From the NCBI GenBank assembly GCA_030706455.1, contig JAUZOL010000016.1:1-36563 (forward strand): a stretch of DNA of 36,563 nucleotides. Direction: 5' to 3'. How positions within the stretch are numbered: the stretch's first letter is position 1; each line of letters begins with the position of its first letter. This DNA is from Bacteroidota bacterium (GTDB lineage: Bacteria > Bacteroidota > Bacteroidia > Bacteroidales > Paludibacteraceae). Shown in pieces: positions 1 through 7,747 of the stretch. Below the pieces are notes generated by a model that saw only the letters and a list, made by a program, of their open reading frames with translations, was not told the origin of the DNA and searched no databases. Made by a program: the position numbers and the translations under genes.

Positions 1-159
1 GGTCTTGGTATTTACGTGAGTCTGGTAACCCGTGTAAGAGAATTGTTCTGGATGGGCGTTGGAATATTATTAATGAAGGTAAAGATGAGAACCAATTATC
101 TGGCGGTTCAAACCGGACAATCAGAATATGTAGAAACTCCACAAAAGATGGTGCCATAG
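1..159 (+). CDS. C-terminal fragment of an integral membrane protein, possibly flippase-like (YbhN/LPG-synthase TM type)
   Basis: The first reading frame is open from base 1 to a TAG at 157-159 and gives the last 52 residues of a protein that begins outside the window. Residues 1-25 form one hydrophobic segment interrupted by a basic/acidic turn (VTRVRELFW), followed by a short polar tail. The pattern R-x-R-[DE]-L-x-W-x-x-x-G at the last membrane helix resembles the end of YbhN/lysylphosphatidylglycerol-synthase transmembrane proteins, but too little is present to be sure. The acyltransferase gene starts within 8 bases of the stop, so the two are probably co-transcribed and may both act on membrane lipids. 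Confidence 0.5.
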   Translation, partial: GLGIYVSLVTRVRELFWMGVGILLMKVKMRTNYLAVQTGQSEYVETPQKMVP

Positions 160-166
160 CTTGCGT

Positions 167-1042
167 ATGAAGCGGACAGTGATCGATGTTGAATTTTTAG
201 CGAAGAAATCTCTGTTTTTCAGAGGCAGGTTAGGACATTGGCTGGGTAAAATTGTACTACATCTTCTTGCAATAGACCGGATCAATTGGGCTTACGGGCG
301 ATCCTGTGATCATACAGGAGCAGCTTTTGCTGAAGGCCTCCTGAAAGATTTTGGAGTCGATTACCGGGTGGGTAATGCCGAACGCCTCCGGCAACTGCCT
401 GAAGGTCCTTTTATTACTGTCTCTAATCATCCCTACGGAGGATTGGATGGTATTATGCTCATTCATTTGATGGCAGGTATTCGCCCCGATTATAAAGTGA
501 TGGTGAATCAGATACTGACATTGATTGAGGCAATGGATGAAAACTTTATCTCGGTTCAACCTCGTATAGGACACAATACAACTCCTTCTACAGCAGCAAT
601 TAATGGGATGAGAGAAACATTACATCATCTCAGAGCCGGACATCCCGTTGGGTGTTTCCCTGCAGGAGCTGTTTCAATGTTTAGTTGTAAAACTCTTCGG
701 GTGCGTGATCGTCAATGGCAGGAGGGCATTCTGAAATTGATTCAGGTTGCAAAAGTGCCGGTTCTTCCCATTCGTTTTTATGATAAAAACTCAATTTTCT
801 TCTACTTTTTAGGTCTGATTGACTGGAGAATCCGTAGTTTGAGAATGCCGTATGAGCTATTCAATAAAAAAGGACAACGACCGCGCATCGGGATAGGCGA
901 ACTGATAACGGCAGAAGAAATAAAGCAATTCAAAGATGCCAAAGCTTTGGGAGATTTTCTCCGCAACAAAATATACGACATGCCGCATCCGACAACATTT
1001 ACTCCTAAAACAAAGTTGGATATACAGGACAAAACGGTTTAG
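167..1042 (+). CDS. Lysophospholipid acyltransferase family protein (PlsC-like, hemolysin-type)
   Basis: A 291-residue protein of the LPLAT/PlsC superfamily, which moves an acyl chain from an acyl carrier onto a lysolipid at the inner membrane. Block I is NHPYGGLDG (about residues 87-95, His and Asp as the catalytic pair, with the NHPxGGLxG form of the hemolysin-like branch). Block III is FPAGAVS (about 164-170) and block IV is VPVLPIRFY. The N-terminus is basic with a weak amphipathic segment and no signal peptide. A TTG at 161 is in frame, but ATG at 167 is preferred. Related Bacteroidota enzymes include the O-acyltransferase of glycine-lipid synthesis, so the substrate may be an amino-acid lipid and not a phospholipid; the sequence alone does not decide this. 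It directly follows the upstream membrane-protein gene. Confidence 0.85.
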   Translation: MKRTVIDVEFLAKKSLFFRGRLGHWLGKIVLHLLAIDRINWAYGRSCDHTGAAFAEGLLKDFGVDYRVGNAERLRQLPEGPFITVSNHPYGGLDGIMLIHLMAGIRPDYKVMVNQILTLIEAMDENFISVQPRIGHNTTPSTAAINGMRETLHHLRAGHPVGCFPAGAVSMFSCKTLRVRDRQWQEGILKLIQVAKVPVLPIRFYDKNSIFFYFLGLIDWRIRSLRMPYELFNKKGQRPRIGIGELITAEEIKQFKDAKALGDFLRNKIYDMPHPTTFTPKTKLDIQDKTV

Positions 1043-1081
1043 TTAGAAATCTATCATGCTTATAATAAAATAAATAATACA

Positions 1082-1543
1082 ATGCATACCTGGTTTGAAT
1101 GCAAAGTCCGTTATGAAAAAACAGGGGAAGACGGACTCCCCAAAAAGGTAAATGAACCTTACCTGGTGGATGCGCTTTCGTTTACAGAAGCCGAAGCCCG
1201 TATCATAGAAGAAATAAAGCCTTTCGTGAGCGGAGAATTTACCGTGAGCAATATCAAAAGAGCACGTATTGCCGAACTGTTCGACAATCCCAGCGGTGAT
1301 AAATGGTACCGTGCAAAGGTGAACTTTATTTCTCTTGATGAAGAAAAAGGAATAGAAAAGAAAACTGCAGTAACAATGATGGTGCAGGCAGCTAACCTGA
1401 AGGATGCCTTAATGCTTCTTATTGAAAAGCTAGGCAATACGTTGTCGGATTGGGAAATCGCCGCTATAGCCGAAACCGCTATTATGGATGTTTATCCTTA
1501 TGCCGGAACACAGCGTGAAGAAAACGGAGAAACTTCCGATTAA
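1082..1543 (+). CDS. DUF4494 domain-containing protein
   Basis: A 153-residue soluble protein matching the Bacteroidota family DUF4494 in length and in its features: the N-terminal MHTWFECKVRYEK strand, the acidic helix with SFTEAEARI, and a central KWYRAKVNFIS strand. There is no signal peptide or membrane segment. Function is unknown. It lies 39 bases after the acyltransferase and 89 bases before yggS. In Bacteroidales this family is commonly found beside yggS, which I recall from family knowledge and cannot test here. An all-purpose housekeeping role is likely, but no catalytic motif is visible. Confidence 0.85.
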   Translation: MHTWFECKVRYEKTGEDGLPKKVNEPYLVDALSFTEAEARIIEEIKPFVSGEFTVSNIKRARIAELFDNPSGDKWYRAKVNFISLDEEKGIEKKTAVTMMVQAANLKDALMLLIEKLGNTLSDWEIAAIAETAIMDVYPYAGTQREENGETSD

Positions 1544-1632
1544 ATTGCTAAAGCCTTTATCCTCAGGTTGTGATTTTGAACTTGAATTGAAAATCAGCGA
1601 TAGCTAAACTTGAATTTTGAACTGTTTATATC

Positions 1633-2301
1633 ATGTCGATTGCCGGTAATTTGAACGCCATCAGAGCAACACTGCCTTCTCACGTGAAGTTGGTATGCGT
1701 CTCAAAATTTCATCCAAACGACTCCATTTTAGAAGCCTATGCAGCTGGCGAAAAAGTTTTTGGAGAGAGCAAGGTTCAGGAGGTATGTCAAAAATATGAC
1801 ACCCTTCCAAAAGATATTGTTTGGCACTTCATTGGTCATCTTCAAACTAATAAAGTTAAGTTTCTTGTTCCTTTTGTTGCGCTGATACACGGCGTTGACA
1901 CTCTTCGTTTGCTCGAAGAAATCAATAAACAGGCTGCTAAGGCCGGCCGCACGGTCGATTGCCTGCTACAGGTGCACATTGCCAGCGAAGAAACCAAGTT
2001 CGGGTTCTCGCCCGAAGAAGTGAACGATGCTCTGAATTCGGGTATTCTCGATACTCTGAATTCGGTACGCATCCGGGGGCTGATGGGCATGGCTACTTTT
2101 ACCGACAATGAAGCTCAGGTTCGTGCTGAGTTTCGCTCACTCAAAACTCTTTTCGATCAACTTAAAACTTCTTATTTTTCCGATAAGCCCTGGTTCGATA
2201 CTCTGTCGATGGGAATGTCCGATGATTATCGCATTGCCATTGAGGAGGGAAGCACCATGGTTCGTGTCGGTAGCTCTATTTTCGGAGCAAGACAATATTG
2301 A
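1633..2301 (+). CDS. yggS: YggS/PLPBP family pyridoxal-phosphate homeostasis protein
   Basis: A 222-residue member of the YggS/PROSC family, a PLP-binding single-domain TIM barrel with the fold of the alanine racemase N-terminal domain. It has no known enzyme activity and helps balance cellular PLP and amino/keto acid pools. The PLP lysine is K25 in CVSKFHP. FGESKVQE (43-50) and WHFIGHLQTNKVK (64-76) are family signatures, and the end carries SMGMSDDY and VRVGSSIFG, which bind the PLP phosphate. Length is close to the E. coli protein. It precedes murF-alr by 76 bases on the same strand, which places a PLP-homeostasis protein next to a PLP-dependent racemase. Confidence 0.93.
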   Translation: MSIAGNLNAIRATLPSHVKLVCVSKFHPNDSILEAYAAGEKVFGESKVQEVCQKYDTLPKDIVWHFIGHLQTNKVKFLVPFVALIHGVDTLRLLEEINKQAAKAGRTVDCLLQVHIASEETKFGFSPEEVNDALNSGILDTLNSVRIRGLMGMATFTDNEAQVRAEFRSLKTLFDQLKTSYFSDKPWFDTLSMGMSDDYRIAIEEGSTMVRVGSSIFGARQY

Positions 2302-2377
2302 ACAATATGCCAATGTGTCAATGGAATCCGATAGTTGTCTTTATTCATTGCTCTTTGTTCTTTAATCTATTTTCCAA

Positions 2378-4864
2378 ATGACTTATTCTATCTTTCATAT
2401 TGCCCAATTACTCGGGGGAAAGTCGCTTTTGCGCACTGAGGGCAATATCAGCCGCCTGTTGACGGACAGTCGTTCTCTCATTTTTCCGGACGACACCCTC
2501 TTTTTTGCTTTACGTTCCGCCAGTAACGACGGCCATCGTTATGTGCGCGACCTTTATAATCACGGTGTGCGCCATTTCGTGGTAAGCGACTTTCAGTCCG
2601 ATTTCGATTCGATGCAGGATGCCAGTTTTCTTATTGTCAACGATACTTTGCAGGCTCTGCAACAGTTAGCGGCCTTTCATCGCAACCACTTTTCGTTGCC
2701 GGTAATCGGTATCACCGGAAGTAACGGCAAAACCATTGTAAAAGAGTGGCTTTCGCAATTACTTCACAACGATTACAATACTGTTCGTTCGCCGCGAAGC
2801 TATAACTCGCAAATAGGCGTTCCGCTGTCGGTTTGGCAAATCAACGAGCAGAATAACCTCGGTATTTTTGAGGCCGGTATTTCCAAAAAAGGAGAGATTG
2901 AACGACTGGAACATATTATCCGCCCAACGGTAGGTGTGATGACAAATATCGGTCAGGCGCATCAGGAAAATTTCTCCTCTCTGATTGACAAATGCCGCGA
3001 AAAATTATTGCTGTTTACCGATGCTCAATGGCTGATTTCGTGCAAGGATCATGCTGTGGTGGAGAAATGTATTTTAGAATCGGGTCTGCGGTGCCGTCGG
3101 TTTATTTGGGGATACGACCAACTTTGCGATTTGCAGGTGTTGGGCATAGATAAAATCGGCAAAGTAAGCACCATAACTTGTAAATTTGGCAACGAAACCA
3201 TCGTTTACAGTATTCCGTTTACTGACGATGCTTCGGTGGAAAACAGCCTGCACTGCCTGTCGACATGGATTTTGCTCGAAACGGTAATCGAAAATAAACC
3301 GTTGAATATGCAGCTTATTGCATCCCGCATGAAGTTGCTTGAACCGGTAGCCATGCGTCTGGAAGTGAAAGAGGGTCGTAACGATTGTCTGGTAATCAAC
3401 GACAGTTACAATGCCGACATCAACTCACTGAACATTGCTCTCGATTTTGCCCGTCGTCAGGCTGCTGACAAACAGATGAACATGACGCTGGTGTTGTCGG
3501 ACATTCTGCAGAGCGGTGAAGTTGCCGAAAAGCTCTATGCGAATATTGCGAACCTAGTACAGGAGAGCGGCATCAACCGTCTGATTGGTATTGGAACCGA
3601 AATCTCGAAACAACTCGATAAATTCAATATTCCTCAAAAAGAAAGCTTCAACAGTACCGAATCTTTTTTGGGATCGGGACGCTGGAAGGCACTGAAAAAT
3701 GAGGTGGTATTACTGAAAGGTTCGCGTAACTTTCATTTTGAACAAATATCCGAACGGCTTGAAAATATTACGCACCAAACCACGCTGGAAGTGAACCTGA
3801 GCGCTTTGGTGCACAATTTCAACTATTTCCGCTCCAAACTCCGTCACGAAACGAAAATCGTCTGCATGGTGAAAGCCTTTGCTTACGGTAGCGGTTCGGT
3901 AGAGGTGGCCAAAACCCTGCAACACCATCGTTGCGATTATCTGGCGGTGGCCGTAGCCGACGAAGGAGCCGAATTGCGTCGCGAAGGAATCACTTTGCCT
4001 ATCATGGTAATGAATCCCGAACCCAACAGTTTCAATCTGCTGTTTGAATACCAACTGGAACCCGAAATTTACAGTTTCAGCCTGCTCAATGCCTTTATTA
4101 AAGCGGCGGTTCGCCACGGTGAGAGTCATTATCCCATCCATGTCAAAATAGATAGCGGCATGCATCGTCTTGGGTTTGAAAAACCGGATATGGACGAACT
4201 TGTGCGTATTTTGAAAGATCAGGAAACGGTGCAGGTACAGTCGATATTCTCGCATCTTGCCGGTGCCGACAGTCCTGCTTTCGACGATTTTACCCATCAG
4301 CAACTCGATCTTTTCAAACATTGTGCCGACACCTTACAGAATGGCATCGGCTATTCGTTCATGCGTCACATTCTCAATTCGCCGGGCATCGAACGTTTCC
4401 CCGAATATCAGTTTGATATGGTACGCCTGGGAATCGGCCTTTACAGCATCAGCGCGGTAAATTCGCCCGAAATGGAGACCGTTTGTACCCTAAAAACAAC
4501 AGTACTTCAGGTGCGTAAAGTGAAAGCCGGCGAAACGGTAGGTTACAGTCGCCGTGGAGTGTTGGAGCACGACAGCGAGATTGCCGTGTTGCCATTGGGT
4601 TATGCCGACGGATTCGATCGCCGCTTCGGCAATGGAGTGGGTAAGGTGTTGATAAACGGAAAACTGGCTCCGGTTGTGGGGAATATCTGTATGGATGTGG
4701 CCATGATCGATGTCACCGGCATGAATGTGCACGAAGGCGATACGGCCGAAATCTTCGGTAAAGGACGTAACATCAGCGAACTGGCCGATACGATAGGTAC
4801 AATCTCGTATGAACTGCTTACCAATGTTTCACGCCGTGTGAAACGTGTTTATTTTCAGGAATAA
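2378..4864 (+). CDS. murF-alr: Bifunctional UDP-MurNAc-tripeptide:D-Ala-D-Ala ligase / alanine racemase (MurF-Alr fusion)
   Basis: An 828-residue cytoplasmic fusion serving peptidoglycan synthesis. The MurF half (about 1-465) has the ATP loop GITGSNGKT (111-119) and the Mur ligase signature NDSYNADINS (341-350). It adds D-Ala-D-Ala to the UDP-MurNAc peptide. The Alr half (about 466-828) makes D-Ala from L-Ala with PLP on K499 (MVKAFAYG). It also has IDSGMHRLGF (591-600), MVRLGIGLYS (681-690), the GYADGF motif with the expected catalytic Tyr742, and GNICMDVAMID (about 769-779). All key residues of both enzymes are present and the frame is unbroken. This fusion is well known in Bacteroidota. 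A candidate terminator lies about 110 bases downstream, after an imperfect inverted repeat. Confidence 0.96.
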   Translation: MTYSIFHIAQLLGGKSLLRTEGNISRLLTDSRSLIFPDDTLFFALRSASNDGHRYVRDLYNHGVRHFVVSDFQSDFDSMQDASFLIVNDTLQALQQLAAFHRNHFSLPVIGITGSNGKTIVKEWLSQLLHNDYNTVRSPRSYNSQIGVPLSVWQINEQNNLGIFEAGISKKGEIERLEHIIRPTVGVMTNIGQAHQENFSSLIDKCREKLLLFTDAQWLISCKDHAVVEKCILESGLRCRRFIWGYDQLCDLQVLGIDKIGKVSTITCKFGNETIVYSIPFTDDASVENSLHCLSTWILLETVIENKPLNMQLIASRMKLLEPVAMRLEVKEGRNDCLVINDSYNADINSLNIALDFARRQAADKQMNMTLVLSDILQSGEVAEKLYANIANLVQESGINRLIGIGTEISKQLDKFNIPQKESFNSTESFLGSGRWKALKNEVVLLKGSRNFHFEQISERLENITHQTTLEVNLSALVHNFNYFRSKLRHETKIVCMVKAFAYGSGSVEVAKTLQHHRCDYLAVAVADEGAELRREGITLPIMVMNPEPNSFNLLFEYQLEPEIYSFSLLNAFIKAAVRHGESHYPIHVKIDSGMHRLGFEKPDMDELVRILKDQETVQVQSIFSHLAGADSPAFDDFTHQQLDLFKHCADTLQNGIGYSFMRHILNSPGIERFPEYQFDMVRLGIGLYSISAVNSPEMETVCTLKTTVLQVRKVKAGETVGYSRRGVLEHDSEIAVLPLGYADGFDRRFGNGVGKVLINGKLAPVVGNICMDVAMIDVTGMNVHEGDTAEIFGKGRNISELADTIGTISYELLTNVSRRVKRVYFQE

Positions 4865-4873
4865 AACAATTTA

Positions 4874-4953
4874 GCACACGGAAAACAAAGATTATACGGA
4901 AATCGATTAGTTTCATCTCTGTGTTCGTCTGTTTCTTCCGTGTATTCAGTGTG
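4874..4953. repeat. Imperfect palindromic intergenic element (CACACGGAA family)
   Basis: The arm starting GCACACGGAAAACA (4874 on) pairs with the reverse complement of the arm ending at 4953. About 14 of the outer 18 positions match, and both arms carry the CACGGAA/TTCCGTG word. It lies downstream of murF-alr and upstream of the shared terminator. The form resembles degenerate interspersed palindromes seen in Bacteroidota intergenic regions, and a half-site with similar wording occurs at 7501-7520. No other complete copy was found in the window. Confidence 0.45.
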
Positions 4954-4974
4954 CACTGCTAATATAAAAATAAT

Positions 4975-5008
4975 AATCCCGCAATCGTTTATCGGCGACT
5001 GCGGGATT
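4975..5008. terminator. Rho-independent terminator, probably bidirectional, between murF-alr and fucO
   Basis: A perfect 9-base stem, AATCCCGCA (4975-4983) with TGCGGGATT (5000-5008). On the minus strand it is followed by a T-rich run, and it starts 20 bases after the fucO stop. On the plus strand the right arm runs into TTTT, so it can also end the murF-alr transcript. Confidence 0.8.
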
Positions 5009-5027
5009 TTGTGATATGAACGTAGAA

Positions 5028-6185
5028 TTAAAATGCAGACTTGTAGATCGCCAGAATTTCTTCTACGCTGGTATCGCGGGGATTGCCCGGGGTACAAACG
5101 TCATTGAAGGCAGAAGCCGCCAACGCCTGAAGATCTTCTTCTTTTACACCTATAGTGCTTAATTTCTGTGGAATATTGACTGCAATAGCCAGTTCTTTTA
5201 CCACTTTTACGGCAGCTTTCGCCGCATCTTCGTCACTCAATCCGGCAACATCCACACCCATTGCAACGGCAATGTCACGATATTTTGTGATGGCAGCGGG
5301 CATATTGTATTCCATTACATAAGGTAACAGCAATGCGTTGGCAACACCGTGTGGAATATCATAAAAAGCGCCAAGCGGATGTGCCATCCCGTGCACTACA
5401 CCTAATCCGACATTGGAGAATCCCATTCCGGCAACATACTGAGCCACTGCCATGCCGTCACGTGCTTCGAGGTTATTAGGTTCTTCAACTGCTTTTTTTA
5501 GATGTTTGGCGATCAATTCGATAGCTTTCAGCTCAAACATATCACTAATAGTCCAGGCTCCTTTGGTGATGTAGCCTTCAATAGCGTGGGTCAGTGCGTC
5601 CATACCGGTGGATGCGGTCAATCCTTTGGGCATCGAACTCATCATCTCAGCGTCAACAATTGCCAGACAAGGAATATCGTTCGGATCGACACAAACCATC
5701 TTTTTTTTGCTGGCCTCGTCGGTGATTACATAGTTGATGGTAACTTCGGCGGCAGTACCGGCAGTGGTGGGGACGGCAATAATGGGCACAGAAGCCTTTT
5801 TTGTGTCTGCCACACCTTCGAGTGAAACTACGTCGGAAAATTCAGGGTTGTTGGTGATGATACCGATTGCTTTGGCGGTATCCATGGACGAGCCGCCACC
5901 GATAGCAATCATGAAATCGGCACCGCTTTTAGCGAAAGCAGCTACACCATCTTTCACGTTTTTAACCGTCGGATTGGGTTTGATTTCGTCGTAAATCTCA
6001 TAAGGAATCTTAGCATCTACCAGCACGTCGATTACTTTCTGCGCAACTCCGAATTTCATCAGTTCTTTGTCGGTTACCACCAATGCTTTCTTAAAACCTT
6101 TGCGGGCAACTTCGGTTGGGATCACTGTTCTTGCGCCCGGACCGAAGTATGAAACTTCGTTCAGTACAATTCTTTGTATTGCCAT
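5028..6185 (-). CDS. fucO: Iron-containing alcohol dehydrogenase, lactaldehyde reductase (FucO) type
   Basis: A 385-residue group III (iron-dependent) alcohol dehydrogenase. The NAD-binding segment is GGGSSMDTAK (about 96-105). The metal ligands by my count are D196 and H200 (in GMDALTHAIEGY), H265 (VVHGMAHPLGAF) and H279 (DIPHG). The MAHPLGAFYDIPHGVAN stretch is typical of FucO, which reduces L-lactaldehyde to 1,2-propanediol during fucose or rhamnose fermentation; other short diols and alcohols are possible substrates. It is alone on the minus strand with its own terminator and no fucose genes nearby, so a more general redox-balancing role is equally possible. A TAATTTTG promoter element lies about 55 bases upstream. 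Confidence 0.9.
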   Translation of the reverse strand: MAIQRIVLNEVSYFGPGARTVIPTEVARKGFKKALVVTDKELMKFGVAQKVIDVLVDAKIPYEIYDEIKPNPTVKNVKDGVAAFAKSGADFMIAIGGGSSMDTAKAIGIITNNPEFSDVVSLEGVADTKKASVPIIAVPTTAGTAAEVTINYVITDEASKKKMVCVDPNDIPCLAIVDAEMMSSMPKGLTASTGMDALTHAIEGYITKGAWTISDMFELKAIELIAKHLKKAVEEPNNLEARDGMAVAQYVAGMGFSNVGLGVVHGMAHPLGAFYDIPHGVANALLLPYVMEYNMPAAITKYRDIAVAMGVDVAGLSDEDAAKAAVKVVKELAIAVNIPQKLSTIGVKEEDLQALAASAFNDVCTPGNPRDTSVEEILAIYKSAF

Positions 6186-6239
6186 AATAAATTGAAATTA
6201 TAATAGTTATGTGAGTGATTTCAGTCTGATTTTATCCGG

Positions 6240-6247
6240 CAAAATTA
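6240..6247 (-). promoter_or_regulatory. Candidate -7 element of fucO
   Basis: On the minus strand these bases read TAATTTTG, matching the Bacteroidota -7 consensus TAnnTTTG, 55 bases before the fucO ATG. No clear TTG -33 element was found at the expected spacing. Confidence 0.45.
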
Positions 6248-6363
6248 AAGAAATATTTCAGTAATGACCGATCTGATTTGGCAGTTGGACGCAAAAGTAT
6301 CAAAACAATAAGGCGAATATCAGTATTCAAAGGAATGTGATATAAGCCTAAGTGTGGAGAAAA

Positions 6364-6391
6364 GGCAGTTTGTTGAAACTCCTTAACTGCC
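6364..6391. promoter_or_regulatory. Inverted repeat, candidate operator of dinB
   Basis: A perfect 7-base inverted repeat, GGCAGTT (6364-6370) and AACTGCC (6385-6391), lies just upstream of the dinB -7 element, where an activator or repressor would contact polymerase. A third GGCAGTT half-site is at 6280-6286. No regulator can be named from sequence. Confidence 0.4.
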
Positions 6392-6403
6392 ATACGAAAT
6401 CAC

Positions 6404-6411
6404 TATCTTTG
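6404..6411 (+). promoter_or_regulatory. -7 promoter element of dinB
   Basis: TATCTTTG is a full match to the Bacteroidota TAnnTTTG element and ends 15 bases before the dinB ATG at 6427, implying a very short untranslated leader. No TTG box is found 17-23 bases upstream. Confidence 0.6.
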
Positions 6412-6426
6412 TAAAGCTTTGACAGG

Positions 6427-7497
6427 ATGGTACGGAAAATCATACATATCGACATGGATGCCTTTTATGCCTCAATCGAACAGAGGGATAATCCTGATTA
6501 CCGAGGCAAGCCGGTTGCCGTTGGCTATCCTGAAGCGCGTGGCGTGGTGGCAGCTGCCAGTTACGAAGCCCGCCGCTATGGAGTGCGTTCGGCCATGGCG
6601 TCTACCACGGCATTGAAAAGATGTCCGCACCTGATTTTTGTTCCTCCGCATTTTGATGTTTATCACGCTGTCTCTGATCAGATACGGCAGATTTTTCTTG
6701 ATTATACCGATTTGGTGGAGCCGTTATCGCTCGATGAGGCTTTTCTGGATGTGACGGAAAACAAAAAAGGGAATCCGTCAGCAACGATTATAGCCCGCGA
6801 AATAAAGCAAAGGATAAAAGATGAGACCGGACTGACGGCTTCGGCCGGAGTCTCGTTCAATAAATTTCTCGCAAAGATTGCTTCTGATTATCGCAAGCCG
6901 GATGGACTTTTTGTGGTACGGCCTCAGGCAGCCGAGAAATTTGTGGAAACCTTGCAAGTGGAACAATTTTTCGGAGTAGGGAAAGTGACGGCAGAGAAAA
7001 TGCACAAACATGGTATTCGTACCGGTGCTGATTTGAAAAAATGTTCGGAAGCGATGTTGGTCGACCTTTTTGGGAAGGCAGGTCATCAGTACTATCTCAA
7101 TGCCCGTGGACTTGATTACCGGGAGGTGGAACCAGAGCGCATCACCAAATCGGTAAGTGCCGAGAGTACGTTTGATCACGATAAAGATTCGGTGCTGCAC
7201 CTTCAGCTGGAACTTTATCAGGTGGCTCTGGAAGTGATGAAACGGATGGAAAAGGAACAGTTTTTCGGTCGTACGGTGACTGTCAAAATAAAATTTGCCG
7301 ACTTTAAGATTATTACCCGAAGCAGAACCTTGCCCGAGGTGGTGAAAGACTTTCAGCAATTGTGGTCGGCGGCTAAAACCATCCTTCGAAATACCGATCT
7401 GGGTGGTCAGAAGGTGCGTTTGCTGGGACTGGGAATCAGCAATGCCGGAGAAACGGTGGGTCGTAAGTCGATTCAGTTGCAGCTGGATCTGTTTTGA
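6427..7497 (+). CDS. dinB: DNA polymerase IV (Y-family translesion polymerase)
   Basis: A 356-residue DinB, close to the 351 residues of E. coli Pol IV, which copies past damaged bases with low fidelity. The catalytic metal site is DMD at 9-11 with SLDEAFLD (D103, E104). The steric-gate position after DMDAF is Tyr14. The helix-hairpin-helix region (FFGVGKVTAEKM) and the little-finger domain follow. The last five residues, QLDLF, are an ideal beta-clamp binding pentapeptide placed at the extreme C-terminus as in other Pol IVs. The gene stands alone with its own -7 element and a dyad upstream (see 6364-6391), which would fit damage-responsive control; that last point is inference. Confidence 0.95.
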   Translation: MVRKIIHIDMDAFYASIEQRDNPDYRGKPVAVGYPEARGVVAAASYEARRYGVRSAMASTTALKRCPHLIFVPPHFDVYHAVSDQIRQIFLDYTDLVEPLSLDEAFLDVTENKKGNPSATIIAREIKQRIKDETGLTASAGVSFNKFLAKIASDYRKPDGLFVVRPQAAEKFVETLQVEQFFGVGKVTAEKMHKHGIRTGADLKKCSEAMLVDLFGKAGHQYYLNARGLDYREVEPERITKSVSAESTFDHDKDSVLHLQLELYQVALEVMKRMEKEQFFGRTVTVKIKFADFKIITRSRTLPEVVKDFQQLWSAAKTILRNTDLGGQKVRLLGLGISNAGETVGRKSIQLQLDLF

Positions 7498-7500
7498 CAG

Positions 7501-7527
7501 TCCACGGATTACACGGACGATCACAGG
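7501..7527. repeat. Degenerate CACGGATTACACGGA repeat remnant
   Basis: Immediately after the dinB stop the sequence reads CCACGGATTACACGGA and then decays. This two-unit CACGGA wording is typical of short interspersed repeats in Bacteroidota and shares the word with the element at 4874-4953. No matching second arm was found, so it is either half an element or chance similarity. Confidence 0.25.
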
Positions 7528-7579
7528 TTGCTAAATGAGAAGTCAGGAAGTGACTTCGTGTTTGCTGCGACTTATTTCC

Positions 7580-7696
7580 CACGCAAAGTCGCAGAGGCGC
7601 AAAGTGTTCGTAATTGATAGAACTACATACATTGTGATTTAAGGCGCTATAAAGAAAAACCGCAAGTTTTTCTTTATGACTTTGCGGCTTTGCGTG
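7580..7696. repeat. REP-like long inverted repeat (CACGCAAAG family)
   Basis: A 25-base arm beginning CACGCAAAGTCGCAGAGG (7580-7604) is repeated in inverted orientation at 7672-7696, with 20 of 25 positions matching. The two arms are separated by 67 bases. Each arm is built from two or three GCAAAG/GCAGAG units about 9 bases apart. The element fills most of the dinB-permease gap. A permease start at 7676 would lie inside its right arm, which argues for the later start at 7748. Similar CGCAAAG palindromes are common between Bacteroidota genes. Confidence 0.7.
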
Positions 7697-7747
7697 AGAA
7701 ACATATTTTATAACGAACCATTGATTGATAAGATACGTCAAATAATA

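Noticed and set aside
1544-1632. TTGAACTTGAATT/AACTTGAATTTTGAAC repeats before yggS
   Set aside because: Short low-complexity A/T repetition, no clear symmetry beyond 6 bases and no promoter match.
3710-4321. 203-codon open frame opposite murF-alr
   Set aside because: It is an antisense shadow of the well-supported fusion gene with no recognisable domain or upstream signal.
5028-6185. A fucose-utilisation locus around fucO
   Set aside because: No fucose isomerase, kinase, aldolase or permease is nearby, so only the single dehydrogenase is annotated.
7676-7747. 24-codon N-terminal extension of the amino-acid permease
   Set aside because: It lies within the right arm of an inverted repeat and adds an atypical N-terminus; ATG 7748 explains the protein better.
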